From Agrypnia vestita (Eukaryota; Arthropoda; Insecta; Trichoptera; Phryganeidae), in NCBI GenBank assembly GCA_016648135.1, contig JADDOH010002576.1, positions 1-64,000 of the forward strand: 64,000 nt of DNA, written 5' to 3'. The notes below the pieces were generated by a model. It was not told where the DNA came from and ran no database searches. It was given only the letters and a program-made list of their open reading frames with translations. Positions 13,040 to 26,100 of this stretch are shown here, piece after piece. The first letter of the stretch is position 1. The number at the start of each line of letters is the position of its first letter. A program made the translations under genes and the position numbers.

Positions 13040-13904
13040 AATATGCCGAGTACCACAAACACGTTTTTATACACTTATTAATCCCATTGTTCTATGTACA
13101 TTTTAACATATATTTTAATTATTGAACACATTATAATACACTGGTTTAACATTATTACAAAAAATGTAAAACAAGCAGGGCGGAAGAATTTGTTTCAATA
13201 TTTCCTGCGTCAAATCACAAACATGTTACTGGTATCCATGCTGTATGGACGCCGTATGTTTGTTTGGTAAAATAATAAACACACTCGAGAAGGATATGCC
13301 AATAGAGCATCTTAAGATATTTTCAAATCCATGAGGTAATGCTACTACGTCATGTGATGAACATTGTTTCAAATTCACATATAAAGTAATTAATATTCTT
13401 ATTTCATTTACAATGTATAATTTACTTTGTATACTAGGGTTTTTAAATGTGGACTACAAAAATCACAGTTTGATCAAATGTTGCCAGTAAAATTATTGTA
13501 ACTGTTATAACTCACTAATGTTTAGAAACTGTTAAAACTTTTCTCAATAATTAATTTCTCAAAGTAAGGTTAACATTTAAAAATTTGCATTATCTTTTGA
13601 GAGCGTCTTCCTTGAATGTTTGCTATTTATAAAAAAAGATGCTCAAAAATGGCATTTCTGTTTTCCTTCAAAGAATAAAATATAACGATTACAAGATGAG
13701 ATTCTCAATGTTGCCGAAACAAAGGCTTGCAGTGATGGAATATCATCGCAGTGTTCATTATGTAATCAAGTTACCAACACTAACATCACAGAAATATACA
13801 GTTTATAGTATATGCTAGAGCACATTGTTTTACAGCTACACTTCAGTCCTCGGTAATGTCAATCAGAGAAAATCTAGTAATTTACGCTGTGGAGAGAGGA
13901 AGTC
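13040..13904 (-). other. Probable 3' UTR / 3' flank of the homeobox gene
   Basis: This is AT-rich sequence after the stop codon, with no open frame of note. The polyadenylation site was not identified. Confidence 0.4.
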
Positions 13905-14105
13905 CTACACCTGGACTTCCTCCTGCTCTTTCTCTCTCTGACGCACAGCGACGGCCGTCTCCACCAGCAGGTACAGGCACTTGAACTTGTCTCGGTCCGT
14001 GGAGGGCTGAGCCGGCTGCGGGGGCGGTGGCGGCGGGGGGGACGGGGGCGTTGGTGGAGGGGAGGAAGGCAGGCGGGGAGGAGAGGGAGGCCGCGCAGGC
14101 ATCAC
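13905..14105 (-). CDS. achi: TGIF homolog, terminal exon with stop codon
   Basis: The acceptor is gcgatgtttccag. Phase 0 reading gives [60 protein letters not shown] and QEEVQV, then TAA at the 13905 end. The Pro-rich run passes into a short amphipathic, charged helix-like tail ([14 protein letters not shown]), the least low-complexity part and a good candidate for a conserved C-terminal motif. The overlapping frame that runs to 13882 ([13 protein letters not shown]...) would need a different splice phase and is rejected. No clear AATAAA signal was pinned down downstream on this strand, so the 3' UTR end is unknown. Confidence 0.88.
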   Translation of the reverse strand: MMPARPPSPPRLPSSPPPTPPSPPPPPPPQPAQPSTDRDKFKCLYLLVETAVAVRQREKEQEEVQV

Positions 14106-17100
14106 CTGGAAACATCGCAAAATACGAAGAACACTTAAACAAATTTTTTTCATTAAAATATTCATCTAATGTGTATAAAATCAGGAAAATTAGTTGATGG
14201 TATAATTTGTTATTTTTAAAAGATAGCATTATAGCAAAAATTCATATATCGAAACAGTATAAATCAAGAGTATACTGCATGTACCACTTAATAAATAATA
14301 AACGTAAATCTGTAGGATAAAATAATTTGGTCAAGGGTAATAATATCTTGAAATTTACGTGTTCTAAAAATTTCTAATTGTGACAAATTTAAAATGATCA
14401 CGGTTCGAATTAACGGAGTTTAACTGTATTTTGGCTTTGACGTGCTTGTTAGTCTAGCAAGCCTTATTACAGACCAGCAAGTTAGTCAAATTTTTCAAAA
14501 CAGCAAGAATATTGATGTGTTCCGTGTACATACGTCTATATTTATAATGAATAAAAATTGGAGTTAACAAAATTGAAATAAATTACACCGTGAATAATTT
14601 TTTTTACAATAAATTAAGAAAATAATAATCTAGACTGCATGTAAGTATTATAGTATCTATTTATAACCAATGAGGTGATATATACAATTTGACAGATATG
14701 AAATATAAATTCTTAAAAATTGGATCCAGTAAATTGTGTATTATAGTTACACCCGGTTCAATTGATTCGATGATATCAATAGTGGCTATGTTCTAAAACC
14801 ATTTTTTATATTTTCTTCTGGTATGAATGTTCTGTAAAAGTGTCATGTAAAATTTTGTATGGACTGAATGAAAAAAATTGATCTTAATATCTAAATATTT
14901 TACCCTCGTTTTTGAAAAATCTATTATGTGAGACTGCTCACTATTGATATAAATGATTCAATTAGTTCACTCGCATTTATGTATTGCTTCCTCAACCATC
15001 AAGACTCATAAGACTAAAATAAGAATTTTGTTAAAAAAACAGGTTAATGTAAAAAAAGAAGAATTAACAATATAGGATTAATAAAGTTACCTCTACATTG
15101 GGATGGTGGCGGGGAATTGGGGCAAGCAGGGGAGGCAGCTGGAATAATAGCCAGGATAGGAGCGGAGCACATTTGAAAATGCATAAATCAGTTAAACAGT
15201 AATAAAAATTAAAAAAACTTGTATATAAGTAACCTAAACTATAAAAATTTTATTTTTATTTTGGCAATTCAATTTAATGGGTCATATATCATTCTAAAAT
15301 AAAATCTAATGGCCTGCCATTAAGAATACAAGATTGAATTTTTGAACAGTTGAATATTGGTGAAAGATAAATCGTAAGGATGTGAATGCATTTACTATAT
15401 GACAGCTGTAGATCGGCATACCTACAGGAGAAACTTTGAGAAAACCAAAAAACTACCTTAAGGTAATTAGTCTTCTAGTAAGGAGGTGGAAAATTGCAAT
15501 ATCTGTATTTAAGATACTATGTCGACATAATAAAATTTAATGAAGAATGCTTCCTTAGATTAAAAATTGATTCTATTCTAAGAATGTTCTTAGGTTTTCA
15601 CTGTCACTCAGAATCATCAGGTTTGTGTTTTCTGTTTCTATTTTTTTTCTGTGGGGTATTATGCTGTATTATTAAGACCTTTCCGGCTGACGTTTCGGAT
15701 CCCATTGCAGGGTCCATCATCAGGGCTGATGTGTTGTTGTGAGTATTGGTGTTATGGTTAAGTATCGGCTTGCAATACCGTGTCGAAAGCATAGTGAGAA
15801 CGTTCTCAGTATTGTGTTAAGTACTGGCTCGCAATACCGTGTCGAAAGCTTAGTGTTTCTGTGTTTATGTGTTACGTGGCAATATCGTGTCGGAGTCATG
15901 TGTTGTCTGGTGTTGTGTGTATGTTTCATCTGTTGTCTGATCACTATCTGTGCGGAATCTGCGACGAGATTGACTTTGAAGCGCCGGATACCAAGATGTT
16001 TTTAATTTGAGACCATCATCTCTATTAATATTTATCGGGTGCTTGTAGATTTCTAGTGCTTCCTTGATAAGACACGTATGGTGACTCTTAGGCTTTCCAA
16101 GGATTTTCGAATGCAAAATGATGGCCGATATCCAGAAAAGCTCAGCGGTGCTGATTTTTCTGGATGACCGAGTTTGCATGCCCGTTTGTGTTCGTCGGCC
16201 CTTTTTGAAATTGTACGCGCCATTTGTACAAACGGCGCGTACAATTTCCAAAGGTCGTAATAACACAGCATAATACCACAGAAAACACAAACCTGAAGAT
16301 TATATTCTGTGAGTGAATATAATGGAGCCATTCCAAGGTTCAAATATTTTCAAGAAACCCTTTGAAATAAAAAGGCGAAAAAAAAATTATCAAAATTTGT
16401 TCTTTAAATATTTTGTAGTGGTAATTATTAGAGAAAATGGTAACTAACTTCAATGATATTTAAAGATGGAATAAAATTATAAATGGGAGGAAAATAAAAT
16501 AATATTACCATTATGTGTGGGCGGTAACAGGGAAGAGGTGCAAGTTTCATGGATTGGGAAAGTTTCTAAAAAAGCAGAATAATTGATCAAAGATAAGTAT
16601 GGAGCAAGAATGAAATAGAAATTCTACAAGCCACATTTTTCAACAATTCATTATGATTTCTTCCCTTTTCTTGAATACTGCATAAGATGATTGCAACTTT
16701 TCATTTATCAAAAGAAGAAGAGAAAACTTAACATGGTATTAACCGGCTGATTGTCCAAGGACATAAATATACATCCCAATCAATTTTGTCTTGTGAATCT
16801 ATTATGTGTGTATTTACTTATGAAAAAAATATTTTATCAAAGGGATTTGATTTTGAGATACATGAAAAAGGGTTTGTATTGGGGAAGGGAACAGGAAAAA
16901 ACATCTAAAAACATTTCATGTAAAAACTCAATCATAAGATCTTGTCTGTTATCTATATTATAAGTATACATGTAGAAGTTAGTACTCAATATTGTGTTTG
17001 GTTTTAGTAGAGCCAAATTTGCTAGGTTCTGAAGTTTTAACAAACACTGAAGTTCTTATCATATACAAGTGATCAGTCACATCTCCCTATTACTTAAAGT

Positions 17101-20100
17101 TCTGTGTTGCAGCTCGTCATCATCAGAGCTAATGTTGCATGTGGTTTTGAAATTTCCACAAGACTAGGGACTTAGGTTTGCTGACTCAGAAAACTAAATA
17201 AATTGGTAAGGACTGGCATTAAAGATCATTTCTCTTCGATTGGCGAATAATGGAATAACTATTGATGGCAAAATTCTTGTTCTTGTACAACATTACCTGT
17301 ATGTTTTTTAAAAATATTTTTGATAACTGACAAGATCCTTTAAGTATAAGTAAAAAGGTAAAGTAAAACGTAATGGATTAATTCAAGCAACATCATTATT
17401 ATTATCATGCTAAGGCAAACACAATTAGTTGGAAGTAACATTATTACAAGAAACAGAAATTAGCAGAAAGAAAAAGGGCCAAGATTGTTGAAGATGAAGA
17501 TTAAAAACACAAATGAGTAGAAAGTTAGAAAATAAATTGAGAACATACTGACTATAAGCAAGTGCACTATGGTACTTGCCGCTATGGGGTGCGGTGTAGG
17601 AGGTATGGAGTTACCTGTACGCGGGGATGGCGGCGCGGAGCGGCCCCCCCCACCCCCGTGAGTAGGGGGTGGGGTAGTTGGGGCAAGTGTGCCAGTTGAG
17701 GGTGCGCGGCCGCCCAATAGGGGGCCGTGTTGAGGGCCTCGCTCACAGGGACGGACATTGCCTCAGAACTGGAACTGTTAGCACATTATTAACAATAATT
17801 AGAAAATATTCATTACATGTGTTTTATAAATACGTACAAGAAACAATTATCCTCAGTTATAAATAATCTGGAGGTACTTAATTCTTATGTTTTGACAATG
17901 TAGAAAGAATGAAATATTAAGTTGAAGATCATGTATGAACTAACCCTCTGGATGCGGGGTGATTCTCCTTGTCATTGGTGCCGTAGCGTATGACAGACTG
18001 CCACACTGATGGGTCATATTTGACTTCTTCTTCACTCGGTGTAGAACTGGAATATTCTTCTTGGTCCTCATCACTTCTGTAACAAAGGGAGCCATCATGT
18101 ATGCGTACAAACATTATAAATAAGAGTCCTCGGGTGTGGTGGCACCTTAGAAAAACAAACAGAACCACCCCTTGATATTTTTTATTAGTTCTTGATTAAT
18201 TTTTATGAAAACAGATTGTATAACATTCTGATATATTCTATCGTGCCTCTCTCTCTGCCCAGATTTTTGGATCCCATTGCAGGTTCCATAATAAGGAATA
18301 ATATCACTGATTATCGGCGATATTATCCCTTGCATGTCAGGGACATCAACTAAACTTGCACATTTATTTAGGAAGCAAACTCATGAATAGGAAAAGAAAT
18401 TACCACAGATGTCAAGTGATATTCATGATAGTGTACATATGAAGTAAATTCTATAATCTGAAAAAGAAACATTTAAATAGGTGGAAGTGTACTCCAATAT
18501 AGTCCACTGTGTGCTCTAGATATTTTATTATTATTTATATTTATATTATTAGATATAGAGTTAAGAAAATTTACTTTGATAGAACATAAAATAACGATTT
18601 GTCAAAAATTATGCTAATATGTTTCCACTTATATGGCAACAATAGGATTACCACATCATTATTTATAACAAAATTAAAGGAATTTACAATTCCAAAAGCA
18701 TAAAATATAGATGAAAAAGGAATGTCCACCTGTATACAAGTAGTCCATCATCATAGTCGTGGTCCTGAGCCAGCTGTGCATGTTTGGCTTCCTGCGAAGA
18801 CACATTGCTGGCTGCGTCCCAGGGGCGGCGTGGAGCGGGAGCAGCGCCCCCCTCCCCGCCTGCCCCACCGCCACCTCCACCCCCACCGCTCAACTTCTTG
18901 CCCCTGCGGGATATGGTGTAGTGTAGGGGATCATGACCTTCACGGCGAATCATCTCGGGCAAGATCCGACGACGTGCATTTATGAACCAATTGCATACCT
19001 GTTCAACAACACAAAATACTGTAGAGTACAATTTAGTGATAATAATACATATATAGATGTACTATACATTATAAATTTGTGTACACATAATCAACATAAT
19101 TTTCATTCACTTATCATACGAAGGCCCAAGTCCCGACAAGGCGCTCCCATCTTCTTGTTTCTGTACTTTACCTAATCTTTCCTAGTCTTTGTTGCTGGTG
19201 ATCCCAACACAGTCTGGGGCAACCCATGGACACCTCCTTTCAAAGTTGCCAAGATACATCTTGCTAATCATTCTTGTGGCATTTTCAAGACGTGTCATTT
19301 TAATTGAGATTGTTCCAACACAATAATAATCTTACAATAACAATATAATAATGTAGCTTTGAAAATGTTAGGTTGATGCATAATTATCCTTCATTTTTTG
19401 AAAATTATATTGTAACCAAAAAGAAAACAAACTCAAAATGTATTATGTAAAATCGTCATTCGAAGCAAAGTTACCATCAACATCAATTACTGCTCCCTAT
19501 TTGCTTGGAAGATGGTCGTTTCCGCGAGCAAATAATGTCCAGTGTCCAAGAGGTGCAACTTGCATCTTCTTCCATAGCTGCCAGAAGGGTGTGGTCATTA
19601 AATTCCGAAGATTGACCCGTTCTTGCTGACTTGTCCGTCTAAGCTGATGACTAGTTTTGAAATGAACAAACCACTTTCACTAATCATTCCTTCATTGAAA
19701 AGATCATCGAGGTTGCGACATGAATCTTTCAGCATGCAGCTTTCCATCCTTTCTCGAAGCGGTGCACCATAATGTGGAATGTATGTATGTATATGGTTTT
19801 CGATGCGCATTTTAATTTCCTAACCCAACCCTATTAATGAATTGTTTGATGACAAATGTCAACTGCATAATTTTTTTTAAAAATCATGAAATCAACTTAA
19901 TAAAATTAGAAAATAAATAAAAAAATGTACAGTTGAATAAAAATATGTACACTCCATATTATGGAGTATATTTTATTAGTTAATTATTTCCTCATATGAC
20001 ATTATAAATATTATGATGAAATAATCAACTAATACTGCGTTTCCCAACCTTTTTGGCTCGCGTATATCACGCTTAGTTGTACCATTCCGTAAAAATGATT

Positions 20101-23100
20101 GTATTTCGAGAAATTTGTTATTCTATTTGCATTATAAATTTTATAGGGTGACTATATTTCCTAGAACTCAATTTATTTAAGTTTAAAAAAAATACCAAGG
20201 GTTTTATATTTTCTGATAAAAATGAGACATTTGAATTTTACATATCACAATATATTTTTTTTAAATAAAAGGTGCCGAAGCTCATTTCTTGTCGAAATTC
20301 GAAACCAGGACATTTAAAGAATTATATTTTAACAACTAATTTTTTTTTTTAAATTACATAGAATTAAATTAAATTATTTGCATAAAAAAAATTAAATGCG
20401 CCACAGGCAATTTTTTTTCCAAAAATTACCGATATTAATAGAAAATATATGTACCTAAAATTAATTAAACAAGGTAAATGTAAAAATTCTTCTGATGAAA
20501 ATGGGACAATTTACACTTTCTTTTTTATAAATTTACAGCAGCGCCGTAGACGAAATTTTTGTTTTAATATAATAATATTAATGAAATTGTATTAAAAAAT
20601 ATTTTTATTACCGAAATTTAATAGTTTAAATGTTATTTTTATGACTGATTTTTAAATGTTATTTTTCGCGTACCACCAACTAAAGTAGGATTGAATGCAG
20701 TGGAGATGAGATCCCTCAGACGTATGTGTTTGCAAATCAATTTATGATAGATTAAAGAGTGTAGATATTAGGGATGAATGATGTTAACATAATTAATAGA
20801 ATTAAAAAAGGGTCGCTCAGATGGTTTGGGCATGTCGAGCGAATGTATGAGGAATGAATGGTAAGAAAGATATATAATGCAAGTGTTGATGGCGCCAGAA
20901 AGAGGGCGACCGCGGAAGACGTGGCATGACTAGATTAACCAGATACTGGAAGATGGTCCCGTTAGAAGCCTCAACAACCGGCGGGCTTGCACGCGAAGAT
21001 GTATGAATATGGATGAGGCGAGAGTTGTATGTCAGGACAGAAGAGTGTGGCGCTCTATCCTCTCTGCCTACCCCCGCGGGGAAACGGCGTGATGGTAAGT
21101 AAGTAAGTGCCACCAACTATCCACTCGCGTACCACAGGTTGGGAACCGCCGAACTAATACATATATCCTCGCACCTTAATACAAGGCGATTTCATGGACA
21201 TGGAGCGCTTAATTATTAAAAGTATATTAAAAAAAAAAGAGCTCAACAAACTGCGCCAGGGACCGACAATGATAAAATACATTCTCCAAACAAAACGGAC
21301 TCGCGCGCCGGGAAGCTCGCGCGCTCTGGCGGTCAAAGATCGTGTTTTTTTGACAGGCTCGCCTTGAGAGGCACAACCCGAACCCATTCAAAATCAGGGT
21401 CGCGCGCTCGGGCGCGAGCGAGACGCGAGACGGCCGCGGGCCGCGCGTTATTATTTGATGTATATTATTGTCGGGCACGGCGGCGGCGTACGTGCCAAAG
21501 CCCGGCAGCGCGGCCCGACTCGGAGGAGCGGGGTAGCGCCAATTCTTTCAATGGATGTAAATAACAAACGAACCCACAGATAAGGAGACTCGGAAGCTTC
21601 TTCTATTGTGTTAATTAAATAGCATCAGATCAGATCGCATATCGTCCGCAATTTCGAGCTTACGACTTTTGCAATTTTAGACGAGACCTTTGAAAAGCAG
21701 TCGTGAATCTACATGGTAAAATTAATGGGATGTAATGGGAATTCAATGAGGGGAATAAGCGATTCATAAATAGTTGTCAATAAAAGCTCAATACGAGAAG
21801 CAGAAATTGCATCCTGCGTTTTATGTAGGTACGCATACGAAGGCGCAATATCCCTTTTCAACACCTAATCATTTTAATTTAAAATGGTACATTAGTATTT
21901 TGTTACACATACGTGGATTGTAATGTCGGATCTCCACGATGTTTGGTGTTCTTAAAAAAAGACCTGTTTATTTGATATCGAAGCGATATTTATATTAGCA
22001 TGCAAACCAGTCCATTGTAATCTGGGATTTGTCTAAAATGTAAGTTTATGATGAATATTATATAAAATAAGTATGTACTAATATTATTTGAAAAGTTAGT
22101 AGAAATCACTTTGCTTCACACATATCTACTAATTTCTTAATCCAAAGAGTTCAAAAATTCTCTATTTTTGAGTGTTGGAGTAGCTAACAATCACAATAAT
22201 AATATTTTTACTTTCAGAATAGGTCAGACATCATAGAGATGATACAGGAGCCTGCCCAGCCAGAAGAAAGGTGACGCTAGGTTTGTAATTAGCAGCATGA
22301 GGTACCTGGAGGTGCTTAAAATTCCATCGATTTGAATACTCATTCTGTTGGTACGTAGCGATGAAAAGAAATGAGGCTTTTATTATATTTTTTGTGTACT
22401 GTACGGTAGCGTTATTTAAAAAAAAATTGGGTCCCAATCAATGCTAGATGGAAAAGTTTCTTACCCACTGTATGTGTCTGTCCAAATGGAGCCATCTCCA
22501 CTTTTAAATACAAATTATATTCCAATTTGTGAATGCTTGATTCAAAACTGTCGAAATTTAGTTACTTTCTTAAATTATTAGAATTTTCAGCAGTTTTGAA
22601 TGTAGTTTTCAAAAATTACAATAAAGTTTGTAATTTTTTTTTTAAATAGAGATGCGAACACGAAAAACGTGCCAGATGAATATTCTTACTATTTTCAAAC
22701 TAAGCTAAACGCTTGTGCTATGAAAATGGTCTGGAGTGAGGTTCGAAGCCGCGACCTTTGGATCACGAGGCGAGAGTCGTAACCACAAGACCAACAAGCT
22801 ACGCTTTTTTGTTTTAGATAATAGAGGAAACAGGTCAAGAAAGATATGAGAGGTAAAAAATCAGACAGCGATATCCGAAAAAAAATTAAAAAATGTTTTG
22901 AATGCAGTCACCGAGGATAACTAATTTAGAATGTACTGAATTAAAGATTTTATAAGAAATATAGTTCTATCCCTTCGAAAACCCTATTTACAAATAACTA
23001 TTAAAACTAAAGGCTGCAATATCCACTTCAACAAGGATGTCTTAAGTGACAAAATGGCCACTTCTACTAATGTGAGAGTTAATGTTTATTTTTGACTGAA

Positions 23101-26100
23101 ACATCAGAGCAAAGACAATAATATCCAATTATGTAAATAGCAAAAGCACCAATGTCCACTATTTGGTAACAGACACGGCAATATCCATATTTAAAAGTAA
23201 ATTTTTTTTTTTTTTTAAATAAATAGAGATGCGAACACGGAATACGTGTCACATCAATATTCTTACTATTTTCAAACTAAGCTAAACGCTTGTGCTATTT
23301 TATTTATTTATGTACACATTATATAAAAGGAAATCTTTGGTGGAAATTGTTTTTAAAGACTTATTTCCAATAAAATATAGGTTTCATAGATTCAAGAGAA
23401 ATTTCCTTGAGTAGTGACAGTTTTTTGTATTTATTTATCTCAGTGGGATATTGCTGGCTTTATTCGTATACCCCTCGTATAAAGAATATCAAATACTAAT
23501 CGGTTTTATTCATTAACTGGTAAGACAACATTAGCTTCTTGTCTCCTATAATATTACCAATTTAATGAAGCAAGTTCATTGGAAGGGTTTATGAAATTTT
23601 AATTTTATAAAAATGAGCCCTTATCTAACTAATGTAGGTCCTAATGCGCCATCTTGGCTGCATTGGCAGCGTGCGCCACTGGTGTTGTAAGGTAACTGCG
23701 CAACTCGTCATTTTTGACAAGTGTATGATGTTATAATTCGCGACAATCTGACTCCAAAGGCGATGAATTACGGAGCTAAGAATACATTAACCAACCCAAT
23801 TTCCGGTTTCACTGGTGTCTGTTTGCGTCCCTACTGAAAACGGGCGCTTAACCACGGAGGGCTGTTGCAACACATCGCTGTAGATGCGCGCATTTCAAGA
23901 AAAAATCTATTAAAAAAATTAAATCAAATTTCTCATATTTTAGTGGTTTTTATGTTGAAGCCTTACGAATCGTTCCATACTCGAACGTGTCACAGAAAAT
24001 AGAAATGCACCGGGCGTTTTTAATCGAGCTTATTACTTAACCACTAGCCACTTTCATCCCAAAGCAGAATGTCCTTCGGTAAAATTTCGAAGTATCAACA
24101 AGCATCATTTTTATAAATCCATATTTTCAGTTTAGCTAGATTAGACGACACAATATACCCGAACAGCTTTGCGAGAGCACTTCAGTGGTTCTCAATCGGT
24201 CTGCCGCAAAATATTGTTGCGTGCAGGAAAATACAAGCGTCTAATCGTGAGCAAAATATACCATCCAACGTTTTGATAAAAATTGGCCAATTCAATGTTA
24301 CAAGCTTGTCTAATTTCCTAATTATTTAAGAAATAGCAAGAAAATAAAATACTATTTTAATATTACTTGTAATATTTATTTAAACATTTCGTTTAAAGAA
24401 AATGTGATACACCTACATATAATAAAACGTATACATGAAACTATAATTAGTTTATTTCACTAAGTGAGAGGGTATAAAAGCAACGGCAGCGATATCCAAT
24501 TTTGAATGCAGTCACCGAGGATTACTAATTTAGAATGCACAGAATTAGAGATTTTATAGGAAATAAATCTAGGTATATCCCTTCCAAGAACACATTTTGT
24601 TGTGCGTAGGCCCAAAGGAGTAACAAACAATGTATGCAAAATTATTTTTTTATTCAAACTTCTTGTCAAATATTGATCCACGCAGGGGGAGGGTTACGAG
24701 GACCGGGGTGACTATATTTTCCTCAGCCTTAGAGTGCAAATGAGCAAAGCCTGAAATGGATGGCACTCGATATAATTCGCAGTTATATCGGATATAAGTG
24801 AGAGTGCCGTTTTGCGCAGGGTCCTAAAGAATAATTATGCAAAATATAGTTTAAAAAAAAATCTAAGCATGGTGCAAGATTATATAGACATGCACTCCTA
24901 CAACAACACAGCCACAAACCGAAAAATGACGGTTTTTACGTGTGAATGCCAAATATACTGCTTGGTCAGTATTTATGATAATGTAAGACTGCCATATCCC
25001 TAGCTAGAAATATAATGATTCGTAATAACTTACTATTGGTGAGATATACGAATTATTACTGTATTTTGTCACAATTTAAATATGGTTATAAATCATATAT
25101 TCAAAAAGTATACATTGCTTTTTAATTAATGTTGAGACAAAAAAAGTTGAAATCTTCAAATGCGATTTACTCATATGTGACATTTTGGATTGCGACAGTC
25201 TTGTTCTAGGGTGCGATATATTATTTTTGTAAAAGCTTAAATTATAAAAACATAAATTTACCTTTATAAATTAAATTTGATTAAAAATGCATAAAATTTA
25301 GTGTACATTACACGCTCACGCTGGCCCAACGACAAGAGCGAAATATCAGCGAACGCGATCGCCTAGCCAGGCGGCGCGGCCGTTTCTAGGCGGTAATAAT
25401 CTGAATTGACCGGCGGCTTTTTGAATGAATGAATAAAACGAAGAGCCGCGCGTCTAGACCGCGGGGAGACGGCGCGAGGTGCCGCTGCGGCGGCGTCACA
25501 TCACCCAAATCACTTCCAACACCGCACCGACACGAAACTAGGAGAGGCGATGTGCGGTTTAGTGTATAAATACCTACACCCGCCCGCCTCGGTCGGAGAT
25601 GGCCAACGACCCACGGCGGGAATTTCGTGACAACTGTCCTCTTTCGACACAATTCCGAAATAGCCGACACTCGGACCCGGCTTCGCGTTCGGCCTATTTT
25701 ATACTGCATTCAAATCTAACTAGGATACCAAAGTATTACGTGCTCGACAATACGCACAATGCTGGCTTTTAACAACTGTAGGCAACGAACCGCAGAATAG
25801 AGCCTAAATAATTTAACTGATTTTATAAAAATGAGAAATGATTATTGTGTTGTCATCCGAAATACGTGTCTCTGCAAAATTTCAGCGCGATCGTTGGTCC
25901 GGAAGTGGGTCAAATATTGATTACGAGAATTGTCCCTTTCCCTGATAGACAGATAAGTGAAGCTCAATCGAATCGTGAAATAACAAGCATATTCTTTGAA
26001 AAATCCGCGAGAGTCCAACATGTTCGTCATTTTTCTCCCTCGTCAATGCACTTGGTCCAGCGGTTCACAAGCTTGCGTATTCCATCCGAGGATGTTCCAT

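Larger units (their letters stand above)
15615..16310 (-). mobile_element. Penelope-like retroelement remnant with inverted terminal repeats
   Basis: On the minus strand one frame reads [15 protein letters not shown] (about 16190-16140) and, after a frameshift, [28 protein letters not shown] and SWYPAL (about 16090-15990). These are the closing blocks of the Penelope GIY-YIG endonuclease region. The body is flanked by related ~50-bp repeats in inverted orientation (15615-15680 and 16250-16302, sharing AGGTTTGTGTTTTCTGT and TATTATGCTGT). Inverted or direct terminal repeats are known for these elements. A 15-bp inverted repeat (GAAATTGTACGCGCC) lies at 16207-16248. Frameshifts and 5' truncation show that the copy is dead. 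It sits in an intron, in the same orientation as the host gene. Confidence 0.82.

Noticed and set aside
13882..14229. Longer minus-strand open frame over the terminal exon
   Set aside because: It does not fit the phase 0 acceptor at 14105 and is explained by the GC-rich proline codons; the 13905-14105 frame fits all junctions.
14401..14428. Complete pogo-like element
   Set aside because: Only one end (TACAGTTAAACTCCG on the minus strand) is seen; no partner end found.
15739..16005. Plus-strand frame over the Penelope element
   Set aside because: Antisense to the endonuclease end and its tandem repeats.
17100..17140. Hammerhead motif (minus strand CTGATGATGACGAGC)
   Set aside because: The first box is present but GAAAC is missing.
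17460..17717. Minus-strand frame [13 protein letters not shown]...
   Set aside because: Different frame from the exon 17774-17615, and it runs through the GTAACT donor.
22725..22804. tRNA gene
   Set aside because: tRNA-like boxes are joined to a repeated body found elsewhere; arms do not form a full cloverleaf.
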